This document shows positions 38,541 to 47,904 of a stretch of 64,000 nt of DNA, one piece after another. The notes beneath the pieces were generated by a model. The model was not told the DNA's origin and searched no databases. It saw only the letters and a program-made list of their open reading frames with translations. The DNA lies in the NCBI GenBank assembly GCA_023150375.1, contig JAKLLA010000005.1:248001-312000 (forward strand), written 5' to 3'. Source of the stretch: Burkholderiaceae bacterium (lineage in GTDB: Bacteria; Pseudomonadota; Gammaproteobacteria; Burkholderiales; Burkholderiaceae_C). Positions within the stretch are counted from its first letter, which is position 1. Every line of letters begins with the position of its first letter. A program made the position numbers and the translations under genes.

Positions 38541-40928
38541 TTAGCGCCGACCCTGCTGCAACTTGGCGAAGGCCGCCGCCATCGCCCCGCCGGCGGCCGG
38601 CTCGCTGCGCCCGCCGCGCGGCGGCTGTGCGTAGCGCTCGCTGGCCCGCTCGCCGCGGCCGGCGGGCCGGAAGCTGTTGTCGGCCGCCTTGCCGGCCCCC
38701 TTGGCCTGTGCCGGTGCGTCCAGCTTCATCGTCAGGGCGATGCGCTTGCGCGCCAGGTCGACCTCCAGCACCCGCACCTTGACGATGTCGCCGGTCTTGA
38801 CCACCTCGCGGGCGTCGCCGACGAACTTGTGGCTCAGCTGGCTGACGTGGACCAGGCCGTCCTGGTGCACGCCCAGGTCGACGAAGGCGCCGAACTGCGC
38901 CACGTTGGACACCGTGCCCTCCAGCACCATGCCCTCCTTCAGGTCCTGGATGTCCTCGACGCCGTCGTTGAAGCGCGCCACCTTGAAGTCCGGGCGCGGG
39001 TCGCGGCCGGGCTTCTCCAGCTCGGTGAGGATGTCCTGGACCGTGATGGCCCCGAACTTCTCGTCGGCAAAGGCCTCGGGCTTCAACTTGCGGATCACGT
39101 CCGCATTGCCGATCAGCGCCTGGATCGGCCGGCCGGCGCCGGCGATGATCTTCTCGACCACCGGATAGGTCTCGGGGTGCACGCCCGAGAGGTCCAGCGG
39201 GTTGTCGCCGCCGCGGATGCGCAGGAAGCCCGCGGCCTGCTCGAAGGTCTTGGGGCCCAGCCCGGCCACGTCCAGCAGCTGGCGGCGGTTGCGGAAGGCG
39301 CCGTGGGCGTCGCGCCAGCGCACGATGCTCGCCGCCACCGCGGCGCTCAGGCCCGACACCCGCGACAGCAGCGGCGCCGAGGCGGTGTTCAGGTCCACGC
39401 CCACCGAGTTCACGCAGTCCTCCACCACCGCATCCAGCGTGCGGGCCAGCGCGCCCTGGTCGACGTCGTGCTGGTACTGGCCCACCCCGATGCTCTTCGG
39501 GTCGATCTTGACCAGTTCCGCCAGGGGATCCTGCAGGCGTCTGGCGATGGACACGGCACCCCGCAGCGAGACATCCAGTTCCGGAAGTTCCTTGCTGGCG
39601 TATTCGCTGGCGGAATACACCGAGGCGCCGGCCTCGCTCACCACGACCTTCTCGAGGGCCGTATCCGGCGCCATCTGCTGGATGCGCTTGATGAGATCGG
39701 CCGCGAGCTTGTCGGTTTCACGGCTGGCGGTGCCGTTGCCGATGGCGATCAGGTTCACGCCATGGGTGGCGCACAGCCGGCCCAGGGTGTGGATGGAGCC
39801 TTCCCAATCCTTGCGCGGCTCGTGCGGGTAGACGGTGGCGGTGTCCAGCACCTTGCCGGTGTCGCTGACCACGGCCACCTTCACGCCGGTGCGGATGCCC
39901 GGGTCCAGGCCCATCACCACCCGCTTGCCGGCCGGTGCGGCCAGCAGCAGGTCGCGCAGGTTGGCGCCGAAGACCTTGATGGCCACCTGCTCGGCCTCCT
40001 CGCGCAGGCGGTTGAAGAGGTCACGCTCCAGGCTGAGGCTGAGCTTGACCTTCCAGGTCCAGGCGATGGTCTTGCGGATCAGGTCGTCACCCGGGCGCCT
40101 GGCGTGGCTCCAGCCGAGGTGGACGGCAATCCGCCCCTCCGCCAGCGAGGGCTGGCCAGGCACCGACGCCTCGTCCAGCACCAGCCGGGCGTCCAGGATC
40201 TCCAGCGTGCGGCCGCGGAAGACGGCCAGCGCGCGGTGCGAGGGCACGCGGCGGATCGGCTCGGCGTAGTCGAAGTAGTCGCGGAACTTGGCAACGTCGG
40301 CATCCTGCTCGCTCCTGCCCTCCACCCGCTTCGACCGGAACAGGCCCTCCTCCCAGAGCCAGTCGCGCAGGGTCCTGACCAGCGTGGCGTCCTCGGCCCA
40401 GCGCTCGGAGAGGATGTCGCGCACCCCGTCCAGCACCGCCAGCGCATCGGCAAAACCGGCCGTGGCCAGGGCCTCGGCACCGCCCGCGTAGGCGGCGACG
40501 AAGGCGGTGGCCTCGGCGCGGGGGTCCAGCGTCGGGTCGGCGAACAGGCGGTCGGCCAGCGGCTCGAGGCCGGCCTCGCGGGCGATCATGCCCTTGGTGC
40601 GGCGCTTGGGCTTGTAGGGCAGGTAGAGGTCTTCCAGCTCCTGCTTGGTGGGCGCGGCCTCCAGGGCGGCGCGCAGCTCGGGCGTGAGCTTGCCCTGCTC
40701 GTCGATGCTCTTCAGGATCGCGGCGCGTCGGTCCTCGAGTTCCCGCAGGTAGCCCAGCCGGGCTTCCAGCTCGCGCAGCTGGGTATCGTCCAGGCCGTCG
40801 GTGGCTTCCTTGCGGTAGCGGGCGATGAAGGGCACCGTGGCCCCGCCGTCCAGCAGCTCCACCGCTGCGTTCACCTGCGCCGGGCGGACCTTCAGCTCCG
40901 CCGCAATCTGTAGAAGGATCTTGTCCAA
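38541..40928 (-). CDS. tex: Tex-type S1 RNA-binding transcription accessory protein
   Basis: A 795-aa homologue of Tex/Spt6 core. The N-terminal helical domain has [14 protein letters not shown] near residue 34. A YqgF-like RNase-H fold follows (about 325-450; [11 protein letters not shown]), then helix-hairpin-helix repeats (about 500-600), and an S1 domain at about 645-720 ([17 protein letters not shown]). The start codon is TTG at 40928 by homology with the family N-terminus. The C-terminal 60 residues are basic and low complexity. Confidence 0.95.
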   Translation of the reverse strand: MDKILLQIAAELKVRPAQVNAAVELLDGGATVPFIARYRKEATDGLDDTQLRELEARLGYLRELEDRRAAILKSIDEQGKLTPELRAALEAAPTKQELEDLYLPYKPKRRTKGMIAREAGLEPLADRLFADPTLDPRAEATAFVAAYAGGAEALATAGFADALAVLDGVRDILSERWAEDATLVRTLRDWLWEEGLFRSKRVEGRSEQDADVAKFRDYFDYAEPIRRVPSHRALAVFRGRTLEILDARLVLDEASVPGQPSLAEGRIAVHLGWSHARRPGDDLIRKTIAWTWKVKLSLSLERDLFNRLREEAEQVAIKVFGANLRDLLLAAPAGKRVVMGLDPGIRTGVKVAVVSDTGKVLDTATVYPHEPRKDWEGSIHTLGRLCATHGVNLIAIGNGTASRETDKLAADLIKRIQQMAPDTALEKVVVSEAGASVYSASEYASKELPELDVSLRGAVSIARRLQDPLAELVKIDPKSIGVGQYQHDVDQGALARTLDAVVEDCVNSVGVDLNTASAPLLSRVSGLSAAVAASIVRWRDAHGAFRNRRQLLDVAGLGPKTFEQAAGFLRIRGGDNPLDLSGVHPETYPVVEKIIAGAGRPIQALIGNADVIRKLKPEAFADEKFGAITVQDILTELEKPGRDPRPDFKVARFNDGVEDIQDLKEGMVLEGTVSNVAQFGAFVDLGVHQDGLVHVSQLSHKFVGDAREVVKTGDIVKVRVLEVDLARKRIALTMKLDAPAQAKGAGKAADNSFRPAGRGERASERYAQPPRGGRSEPAAGGAMAAAFAKLQQGRR

Positions 40929-41015
40929 GTCTCTTCGGGCCCTCCCAGGGGCCGGCTGCCGGGAAAGCGCGCGAGTGTGCCACAGGGGTGTCTGCGGCCC
41001 TGCCTATGATCGGGC

Positions 41016-42245
41016 ATGGTCGAGTCGGCTGCCCCTTCTCCCCCTGGCGCTGCGCCGCAGCCGCCACGCAGCGGTGCCCTGGAGGTGCTGCGCATCTTCC
41101 TTCGCCTGGGCCTGACCTCCTTCGGCGGGCCGGTGGCGCACCTGGGCTACTTCCGCCAGGAGTTCGTCGAACGGCGGCACTGGCTGGACGAGCGTGCCTA
41201 TGCCGACCTCGTCGCGCTCTGCCAGTTCCTGCCCGGGCCCGCCAGCAGCCAGGTGGGCATTGCGCTGGGCCTGCAGCGGGCGGGCGTCCTCGGGGCGCTG
41301 GCGGCCTGGCTGGGATTCACGCTGCCCTCGGCCGTGGCACTGATCCTGTTCGCCTGCGGGGTGGCAGAGAGCGCCGCGCTGGCCGCGTCGGGCGCGGTGC
41401 ACGGGCTGAAGGTGGTGGCCGTGGCGGTGGTCGCGCAGGCGGTCTGGGGCATGGCGCGCTCGCTCTGCCCGGACCGGCTGCGCGCGGGCATCGCCTTCGC
41501 CGCAGCGCTGCTCGTGCTGGCCGTGCCGACGACCGCGGGCCAGGTGGGCGCCATCGTGCTCGGTGGCCTGGTCGGGCGCTGGGCGCTGCGGCTGGCGCCG
41601 TCGGCGCCGACCGCGCCTGCGCACCCGGGCCTCGGTCGGCGCGCTGGCGCCGTGCTGCTCGGGGTGTTCGCGCTCCTGCTGGTCGGCCTGCCGCTGCTGG
41701 CCGCGGCCTGGCCCGCCACGGGGCTGGCGGCGGTGGCGGCGTTCTACCAGGCGGGAGCGCTGGTCTTCGGCGGCGGCCATGTGGTGCTGCCGCTGCTGCA
41801 GGCCGGCGTGGTGCCACCCGGCTGGGTGAGCCACGATGCCTTCCTGGCCGGCTACGGCGCTGCCCAGGCCGTGCCCGGGCCGCTGTTCAGCTTCGCGGCC
41901 TACCTGGGCACGCTGATGCCGCCTCCCCTGGGCGGCTGGCCGGGCGGCCTGGGGCTGCTCGCGGCGATCTTCCTGCCAGGCGCCCTGCTGGTGCTCGGCG
42001 CCCTGCCCTTCTGGGAGGCGATGCGCCGGCGCCCCGGCATGCAGCGCACCCTGGGCGGCCTGAACGCTGCCGTGGTCGGCATCCTCGGCGCGGCGCTGTA
42101 CGACCCGGTCTGGACGAGCGCGATCCACTCGAAGGCCGACTTCGCGCTGGCCCTGGCCGCCTTCGGGCTGCTGCTGCACGCGCGCCTGTCGCCGGTCTGG
42201 GTGGTGGCTCTGGCGGTGCTGGCGGGCACCCTGCTGCCGGGCTGA
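41016..42245 (+). CDS. chrA: Chromate transporter ChrA, full length
   Basis: A 409-aa long-chain CHR permease with two repeats. The first signature F-G-G-P-V-A-H-L-G-Y-F near residue 36 and Q-F-L-P-G-P-A-S-S-Q near 70 recur in the second half as F-G-G-G-H-V-V-L-P near 252 and A-V-P-G-P-L-F-S-F near 285. It exports chromate in exchange for or against a proton gradient. It is divergent from tex and independent of the split pair at 32388-33634. Confidence 0.92.
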   Translation: MVESAAPSPPGAAPQPPRSGALEVLRIFLRLGLTSFGGPVAHLGYFRQEFVERRHWLDERAYADLVALCQFLPGPASSQVGIALGLQRAGVLGALAAWLGFTLPSAVALILFACGVAESAALAASGAVHGLKVVAVAVVAQAVWGMARSLCPDRLRAGIAFAAALLVLAVPTTAGQVGAIVLGGLVGRWALRLAPSAPTAPAHPGLGRRAGAVLLGVFALLLVGLPLLAAAWPATGLAAVAAFYQAGALVFGGGHVVLPLLQAGVVPPGWVSHDAFLAGYGAAQAVPGPLFSFAAYLGTLMPPPLGGWPGGLGLLAAIFLPGALLVLGALPFWEAMRRRPGMQRTLGGLNAAVVGILGAALYDPVWTSAIHSKADFALALAAFGLLLHARLSPVWVVALAVLAGTLLPG

Positions 42246-42302
42246 GTGGCGGTCGCCCCACCCGTCCAGCGGTCGGGGGCGCGATGTCGTGCGCCAAAAA
42301 GA

Positions 42303-42332
42303 AAAGGGTCCGACGAACCCGCCGGACCCTTT
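42303..42332 (-). terminator. Rho-independent terminator of the tRNA-Val pair
   Basis: AAAGGGTCCG (42303-42312) pairs perfectly with CGGACCCTTT (42323-42332) across a 10-nt loop. On the minus strand a T-rich run (TTTTCTTTTTGG) follows, and it begins 15 nt beyond the first tRNA's CCA end. Confidence 0.85.
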
Positions 42333-42347
42333 GCCTGCTACCGAATC

Positions 42348-42424
42348 TGGTAGGCGCGATTGGACTCGAACCAACGACCCCCACCATGTCAAGGTGGTGC
42401 TCTAACCAGCTGAGCTACGCGCCT
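42348..42424 (-). tRNA. tRNA-Val (anticodon GAC)
   Basis: The 77-nt cloverleaf on the minus strand has a 7-bp acceptor stem AGGCGCG/CGCGCCT, D-arm GCTC...GAGC, anticodon stem CCACC/GGTGG with loop TTGACAT (anticodon GAC), a GTTCGAGTC T-loop and an encoded CCA end. It is identical to the copy at 42549-42625. Confidence 0.97.
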
Positions 42425-42548
42425 GCATTGCCCTGACATCGACCACCACGGCCGGGCCTGCCGTGATGCCTCTTCGGACTGCGCCGCCAGATCGACTCAT
42501 GTGCGACGCCACCGAACCCGAAGGTTCGCGGCCTCGCCGAGGCAGATC

Positions 42549-42625
42549 TGGTAGGCGCGATTGGACTCGAACCAACGACCCCCACCATGTCAAGGTGGTG
42601 CTCTAACCAGCTGAGCTACGCGCCT
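42549..42625 (-). tRNA. tRNA-Val (anticodon GAC), second copy
   Basis: Identical to the copy at 42348-42424 over all 77 nt, including CCA. The two are 124 bp apart in the same direction, with one terminator after the distal copy, so they are probably processed from a single transcript. Confidence 0.97.
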
Positions 42626-42710
42626 GAAGAGCCTGCAACTATAGCATGGAAGACTGGCGCGTCAACCGATTTGCACCGCCTGTGGCGCTGCGACGCCAGC
42701 GCGGCGCCCA

Positions 42711-45014
42711 TCAGCGGCGTCGCACCGACTGCACGCCCGGCACGCGCGCGACCTGGGCCAGCACCTGGGCCAGGCGCGCGGCGTCGGTCACCTCCACCGT
42801 GAAGGTCATGAAGGCGGTGCCCTTGACGCTGCGCGTGTTCACGCCGGTGACGTTGACCTTGTCCTTGGCAAAGACCTCGGAGATGTCGCGCAGCAGGCCC
42901 TGGCGGTCCTGTGCCAGCACCGACACGTCGATCGGGTACAGCGGCTGCCGACCCTCGCCGCCCGCGCTGCCCCAGGCCACCGGAATGACCCGCTCGGGCG
43001 AGCGCGCCGCGAGCTGGCGGAAGTTGGCGCAGTCGGCCCGGTGCACCGCCACCCCCTTGCCGCGGGTGACATAGCCGCCGATGGCGTCCGGCGGCGCAGG
43101 ACGGCAGCAGCGCGCCAGCTGGGTCAGCAGCGACTCGATGCCCACCACCAGCACGCCGCTGCCGCCCTCCCCGGCGCGCGAGCGCTTGACGGCCGGCAGC
43201 CCCTCTTCGGCGGGCGGCTCGGGCGGGCGCAGCAGCTCCTCGATGCGGCGCAGCGAGTACTCGTCCTTGCCGACCAGCTCGAACAGCGCCTCGGCGTTGC
43301 GAAAGCCCAGCTGCGCGGCCAGTTCGTCGAGCTTGAGGGCGGTACGCCCCTCCCGCTGCAGCAGCTTCTCGACCGCCTCGCGGCCGCGCGCGATGGTGTC
43401 GTTCAGCGCCCGGGCGTTGAACCAGGCCCGCACCTTGGCGCGCGCGCGGTGGCTGCGCACGAAGCCCAGCTGCGGGTTGAGCCAGTCCAGCGACGGGCCG
43501 CCCTCCTTGGCCGCCGTGATCTCCACCGTCTGGCCGCTGCGCAGCGGGGTGTTCAGCGGCTGCAGCGCGCCGTCGATGCGTGCACCGCGGCAGCGATGCC
43601 CCAGATCGGTGTGCAGGGTGTAGGCGAAGTCGATCGCGGTGGCGCCGGCGGGCAGCTCGATCACCGTGGACTGCGGCGTGAAGACGTAGATGCGGTCCTC
43701 GAACAGGCCCTGCGGCACGCCCTGGGCCTCGCCCTCGGCAGCGCTGGCGCCGGCGAAGTCACGCTCCCAGGCCAGCAGCTGCTGCAGCACGGCGCGCCGT
43801 GCCTGCGCGACGCGCTCCTCGAAGTCGCCTGCGGCGCTGACGCCGGCATACCCCTTCTGGCCGGCCTCCTTGTAGGCCCAGTGCGCCGCCACGCCGCTCT
43901 CGGCGTGCTCGTGCATCGCGCGGGTGCGGATCTGGATCTCCAGCGGCTTGCCCAGCGCGTCCTGCACGACGGTGTGCAGCGACTGGTAGCCGTTCGGCTT
44001 GGGCCGGGCGATGTAGTCGTCGAACTCCTCGGGCAGCGGTGTCCACAGCTCGTGCACCCGGCCGAGGGCGGCGTAGCAGGCCGGCACGTCCTCGACGATC
44101 ACCCGCAGCGCTCGCACGTCGAAGACGCGCGAGAAGTCCAGGTTCTTGCCCTGCATCTTCTTCCAGATGCTGTAGATGTGCTTGGGCCGGCCCTGCACCT
44201 CGGCGTGCACGCCCGCGAGCATCAGCTGCTCGGCCAGGCGGGCCTGCGCGGCGGCGATGCCCTGCTCGCGCTCGACGCGCTTCTCGTCGAGCAGGCGGGC
44301 GATGCGGCGGTATTCGTCGGGCTGCAGGAATCGGAAGGACAGGTCCTCCAGCTCCCACTTGATCTGCCAGATGCCCAGCCGGTTGGCCAGCGGCGCGAAC
44401 ACCTGCTGCGTCTCGCGCGCCAGCGCCCGCGGACAGGGCGTCTTGGTCGCGGCGTAGTAGCGCAGCGTCTGCAGGCGAGAGGCCAGCCGCAGCAGCACCA
44501 CGCGCAGGTCGCGCGAGAAGGCCAGCAGCATCTTGCGCACCCGCTCGAGCTGCAGGCGCAGCACCTCCGGGTCGGTCTCGTCGGCCAGCGCGTCGCGGGC
44601 GTTGCGCTGGATCCTGACCAGCTGCCGGGTGTGCGTGACCAGGCTGGCGTAGGAGGCGCCGAACTGCTGCGTGACCAGGGTTTCCGGGTCGGTCAGGAAG
44701 TCGCCCGCGTAGACCAGGTAGACCGCGGCCTGCATCGCCGGCGCGGCACCCACCGAGGCGAGGATGCCCACCACGCCGTCGGCGTGGGCGAGCGCTTCCT
44801 CGCCGGTGTCGAAGCGCCGGCCCTGCAGCAGCGGCTGCGCGAAGTCGCGGGCGCGCTGCAGGCGCTCGAGCTCGCGTGCCAGGGCGCCTTCACCGGCGGC
44901 CTCGCCCGTGCCGGCGCCCGCGCCCTCCTCGCCGGAGGGCAGCTGGCTGGCCAGGGTCACGATGGCGGCCGGAGCGGCCGGCAGGGCGCCGGGTTCGTAG
45001 GTGGAGGTTCTCAT
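42711..45014 (-). CDS. relA: (p)ppGpp synthetase RelA
   Basis: A 767-aa RelA/SpoT homologue with the synthetase domain (R-P-K-H-I-Y-S-I-W-K-K-M; I-A-R-P-K-P-N-G-Y-Q-S-L-H-T near residues 255-350), TGS (T-P-Q-S-T-V-I-E-L-P-A-G-A-T-A-I-D-F-A-Y near 450) and a C-terminal ACT domain. The hydrolase-region His-Asp pair of bifunctional enzymes is absent: the equivalent stretch reads A-V-Y-L-V-Y-A-G-D-F-L-T-D near residue 100. It is therefore a monofunctional ribosome-activated synthetase like E. coli RelA. It starts with ATG at 45014. Confidence 0.93.
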   Translation of the reverse strand: MRTSTYEPGALPAAPAAIVTLASQLPSGEEGAGAGTGEAAGEGALARELERLQRARDFAQPLLQGRRFDTGEEALAHADGVVGILASVGAAPAMQAAVYLVYAGDFLTDPETLVTQQFGASYASLVTHTRQLVRIQRNARDALADETDPEVLRLQLERVRKMLLAFSRDLRVVLLRLASRLQTLRYYAATKTPCPRALARETQQVFAPLANRLGIWQIKWELEDLSFRFLQPDEYRRIARLLDEKRVEREQGIAAAQARLAEQLMLAGVHAEVQGRPKHIYSIWKKMQGKNLDFSRVFDVRALRVIVEDVPACYAALGRVHELWTPLPEEFDDYIARPKPNGYQSLHTVVQDALGKPLEIQIRTRAMHEHAESGVAAHWAYKEAGQKGYAGVSAAGDFEERVAQARRAVLQQLLAWERDFAGASAAEGEAQGVPQGLFEDRIYVFTPQSTVIELPAGATAIDFAYTLHTDLGHRCRGARIDGALQPLNTPLRSGQTVEITAAKEGGPSLDWLNPQLGFVRSHRARAKVRAWFNARALNDTIARGREAVEKLLQREGRTALKLDELAAQLGFRNAEALFELVGKDEYSLRRIEELLRPPEPPAEEGLPAVKRSRAGEGGSGVLVVGIESLLTQLARCCRPAPPDAIGGYVTRGKGVAVHRADCANFRQLAARSPERVIPVAWGSAGGEGRQPLYPIDVSVLAQDRQGLLRDISEVFAKDKVNVTGVNTRSVKGTAFMTFTVEVTDAARLAQVLAQVARVPGVQSVRRR

Positions 45015-45063
45015 CGGCGGGTCTGCGCCGGGTTCGATCCGATGCTCGCGTGCCCCATCCGTC

Positions 45064-45936
45064 TCAGGCCCCGGCCTCCAGGAAGTCCCGCACGGCCGCC
45101 ACCTGGTCGGGCGCGATCAGCGTGGGCGCATGCCCCACCCCCTCGAACTCCACCAGCCGGGCCTGCGGGCCGCGCTGCGTCATGGCCTGCGCGGTCGCCG
45201 CCGACAGCAGGTCCGACTGCGCGCCGCGCAGCAGCAGGGTCGGGCAGCGCAGGGCGTCGTAGGCGGCCCAGAGCAGGGCCTCGCCCGCCTTGGCGATCTC
45301 GGGGGTGAAGCTGCGGTAAGGCAGCGCGATGGCCGGGTCGTAGTGCGACATGAAGCCCCCCTCGGGCGCCGGGCGCAGCTGGGGCCGGGTCAGGGCCAGC
45401 CACTGCTCGCGCGTGTGCGGCCCGAAGCCCTGCGAGATGCGCCACAGGTCGTCGGCCGCGGTCTGTTCGTCGGGCCAGCGTACCGGCGCGCCCAGGTACT
45501 GGCCGATGCGCTCGAGCGCGCCGTACTCTATGACCGGCCCGACGTCGTTGAGCACCAGCCGCTCGATCGGGCTGCCTCTCAGCGCGGCCAGTCCCAGGCC
45601 GATCAGCCCGCCCATCGACGTGCCCACCCAGGCGATGCGCTCGACGTTCAGCCGCGCGACCAGCGTGACCATGTCGGCCACGTAGGTGGGGATGACGTAG
45701 CCCATCGGATCGGCCAGCCGGTCGGAGTGCCCCCGCCCGACCACGTCCGGGCAGATCACCCGCCAGCCGGCCGCCAGGGCTGCCGCGAGCGTGTCGAAGT
45801 CCCGTCCCTGCCGCGACAGGCCGTGCACGCAGACCACCACGCGGGGATTGGCCGGGTCGCCCCACTCCCAGTAGGCCATGCGGTGCAGGCCCTTGGGATC
45901 GAGGCAGGCGACGTGGTGCAGGCGAGGTTCGTTCAT
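45064..45936 (-). CDS. Alpha/beta hydrolase
   Basis: A 290-aa alpha/beta-hydrolase fold enzyme. The oxyanion loop is V-C-V-H-G-L-S-R near residue 36, the nucleophile elbow G-T-S-M-G-G near 104, and the catalytic His in G-V-G-H-A-P near 266. It resembles the esterase/lactonase group found near PHB genes. It may act on PHB oligomers or other esters, but the substrate cannot be read. The start at 45936 matches the first conserved block; bdhA is divergent, 107 bp away. Confidence 0.87.
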   Translation of the reverse strand: MNEPRLHHVACLDPKGLHRMAYWEWGDPANPRVVVCVHGLSRQGRDFDTLAAALAAGWRVICPDVVGRGHSDRLADPMGYVIPTYVADMVTLVARLNVERIAWVGTSMGGLIGLGLAALRGSPIERLVLNDVGPVIEYGALERIGQYLGAPVRWPDEQTAADDLWRISQGFGPHTREQWLALTRPQLRPAPEGGFMSHYDPAIALPYRSFTPEIAKAGEALLWAAYDALRCPTLLLRGAQSDLLSAATAQAMTQRGPQARLVEFEGVGHAPTLIAPDQVAAVRDFLEAGA

Positions 45937-46043
45937 GCGCAGGAGACTCGGGGCCGGGCGTTCGGGGCGGACGCAGGCCCCGTCAGGCCGGTTCAAGGGG
46001 GTTGGAGATAATGGATCCTAACCAACCGAAGGAGACTGATTCC

Positions 46044-46814
46044 ATGCTCGAAGGCAAGACCGCACTGGTCACCGGCTCCACCAGCGGCATCGGACTGGGT
46101 GTCGCGCTCAGTCTGGCACGCGAGGGGGCGAACATCGTGCTCAACGGCTTCGGCGATGTCGACGGCGCGCGCGCGCAGGTCGAGGCGCTGGGCGTCAAGG
46201 TCGGCTACCACGGCGCCGACATGAGCAAGCCCGCCGAGATCGAGGCCATGATGGCCTACGCCGAGGCCGAGTTCGGCGGCGTGGACGTGCTGGTCAACAA
46301 CGCCGGCATCCAGTTCGTCGCCAATGTCGAGGATTTCCCGGTCGAGCGCTGGGACGCGATCATCGCGATCAACCTCAGCTCGGTCTTCCACACCACCCGG
46401 CTGGCCCTGCCGGGCATGAAGCGGCGCAACTGGGGCCGCATCGTCAACATCGCCTCGGCGCACGGCCTGGTGGCCTCGGTGCAGAAGGCCGCCTACGTGG
46501 CGGCCAAGCACGGCGTGGTCGGCCTGACCAAGGTCACCGCGCTGGAGACCGCCACCACCGGCGTGACCTGCAACGCGATCTGCCCGGGCTGGGTGCTGAC
46601 CCCGCTGGTGCAGAAGCAGGTCGATGCGCGGGCCGCCAAGGACGGCGTGGACAACGCCGAGGCCACGCGCCGCCTGCTGGGCGAAAAGCAGCCCTCGCTG
46701 CAGTTCACCACGCCCGAGCAGCTGGGCGGCCTGGCGGTGTTCCTCTGCTCGGCCGCGGCCGACAACGTGCGCGGCCAGTCCTGGGCCGTGGACGGCGGCT
46801 GGACGGCGCAGTAA
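46044..46814 (+). CDS. bdhA: 3-hydroxybutyrate dehydrogenase
   Basis: A 256-aa short-chain dehydrogenase oxidising D-3-hydroxybutyrate to acetoacetate with NAD+ in PHB breakdown. It has the T-G-S-T-S-G-I-G cofactor motif (residues 11-18), N-N-A-G near 90, Ser in I-A-S-A-H-G near 142, Y-V-A-A-K near 155-159, and the family C-terminus W-A-V-D-G-G-W-T-A-Q. The start at 46044 lies 8 nt after AAGGAGA (46029-46035). An earlier in-frame ATG (46002) lacks a Shine-Dalgarno. Confidence 0.94.
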   Translation: MLEGKTALVTGSTSGIGLGVALSLAREGANIVLNGFGDVDGARAQVEALGVKVGYHGADMSKPAEIEAMMAYAEAEFGGVDVLVNNAGIQFVANVEDFPVERWDAIIAINLSSVFHTTRLALPGMKRRNWGRIVNIASAHGLVASVQKAAYVAAKHGVVGLTKVTALETATTGVTCNAICPGWVLTPLVQKQVDARAAKDGVDNAEATRRLLGEKQPSLQFTTPEQLGGLAVFLCSAAADNVRGQSWAVDGGWTAQ

Positions 46815-46872
46815 GCCGCCTGCCGCAGCGCCGGACGCCGCGACCGGCCGCGGCGCCGGTGGCGCGCCGTCT

Positions 46873-47646
46873 TCAGCGGGTCAGCCGCACCGTGCCCTGC
46901 ACGGTGGCGCTCAGCAATCCCTTGCCCGCCTCGGTGGGCAGCGGCGCGGCGTCGGCACTCGCCATGGCCATCGTGCGCATCGGCATCGGCGGGCGCGGGG
47001 CGTCGCCGTCGCCGGTCTGCACGTTCAGCTCCTGCAGCGTGTAGCCGGCGAAGCCGAAGTGCCGGGCGATTTCGCCGGCGCGGGTCTGGTACTTCTGGAT
47101 CGCCTGGGCGATCAGCGCGCTCTCGTGCTGCTCGCGCAGCTCGCGCGAGATCGAGTAGTGGGTCGAGACGATGTTCAGGCCGCTCAGCCGGCCGGCGGTG
47201 GCGGCCACCCGGCCGATGTCGCGGCCCTCGAGGGTCAGATCGGCATTGCCGGTCCAGCCGTTGGGCTTGCCGTCGCGGCCATAGCGCGGCGACAGGTGGA
47301 AGCTGCCGCTGCGCACCTCCAGCGCGCCGGCCTGCGCCGCGCGGCGCGCCTCGGCCAGCGCCGTCTCCAGGGCCTGCTTCAGCGCAGCCTGCACCGCGGC
47401 GGCCTCGCTGCCGTCGCGGATGGCCTGCAGCGTGACGCTGAGGGTGTCCTGCGCCACCTCGACGCTGGCGGTGGCGCTGAAGCTGACCTGGTGATCACGT
47501 GGCGCCTCGCCGGCCAGTGCCGGTGCGGCGCTCCAGCCGGCCGCCGCCAGGCAGGCGCCGGCGAACCAGCGGGGCAGGCCGGCCGCGCCGCGCCGCGCGA
47601 GACCGGTGGACGGAAGAGGACGATGGGCAGCTCGTGCAGGACTCAT
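46873..47646 (-). CDS. SIMPL-domain (DUF541) exported protein
   Basis: A 257-aa protein with a Sec signal (hydrophobic about residues 26-46, A-L-A-G cut) and a SIMPL domain: F-S-A-T-A-S-V-E-V-A-Q-D-T-L-S-V-T at its N-terminus and a Y-S-I-S-R-E-L-R-E near 165. The YggE/BP26 family forms periplasmic ring channels or acts in stress protection; here the role is unknown. The start at 47646 (M-S-P-A-R-A) is used; an ATG three codons upstream is possible. It is convergent with bdhA. Confidence 0.85.
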   Translation of the reverse strand: MSPARAAHRPLPSTGLARRGAAGLPRWFAGACLAAAGWSAAPALAGEAPRDHQVSFSATASVEVAQDTLSVTLQAIRDGSEAAAVQAALKQALETALAEARRAAQAGALEVRSGSFHLSPRYGRDGKPNGWTGNADLTLEGRDIGRVAATAGRLSGLNIVSTHYSISRELREQHESALIAQAIQKYQTRAGEIARHFGFAGYTLQELNVQTGDGDAPRPPMPMRTMAMASADAAPLPTEAGKGLLSATVQGTVRLTR

Positions 47647-47816
47647 GACGGTTCGACTCGCAAGGAAGGTGGATGCGACGGGTCGCCACTGCGACCCCTG
47701 CGGCATGCATGATGCCCTGGGTGCCGCCCAGGCGGCAAACGGCCGCCATGCGGGGAGCAGACGCCCGGATTCCCCCCTGAATCGAGGTTCCCGGCGACCT
47801 TCCGAAGGCTTCGCAA

Positions 47817-47884
47817 GAAATGTAACAGCGGGTCAGAACGGGCGAAAATGCGCCGCGGACCTGCGCACAATCCCGCCTGTTACA
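47817..47884 (+). promoter_or_regulatory. Inverted TGTWACA boxes upstream of ompR
   Basis: GAAATGTAACA (47817-47827) and TGTTACAAATTTC (47878-47890) are inverted near-copies 50 bp apart, ending 14 bp before the ompR start. They resemble the GTTACA half-sites bound by OmpR in enterobacteria, so autoregulation is plausible. The wider 47647-47904 interval contains no gene. Confidence 0.4.
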
Positions 47885-47904
47885 AATTTCCGAGGCCGTC
47901 GCCC

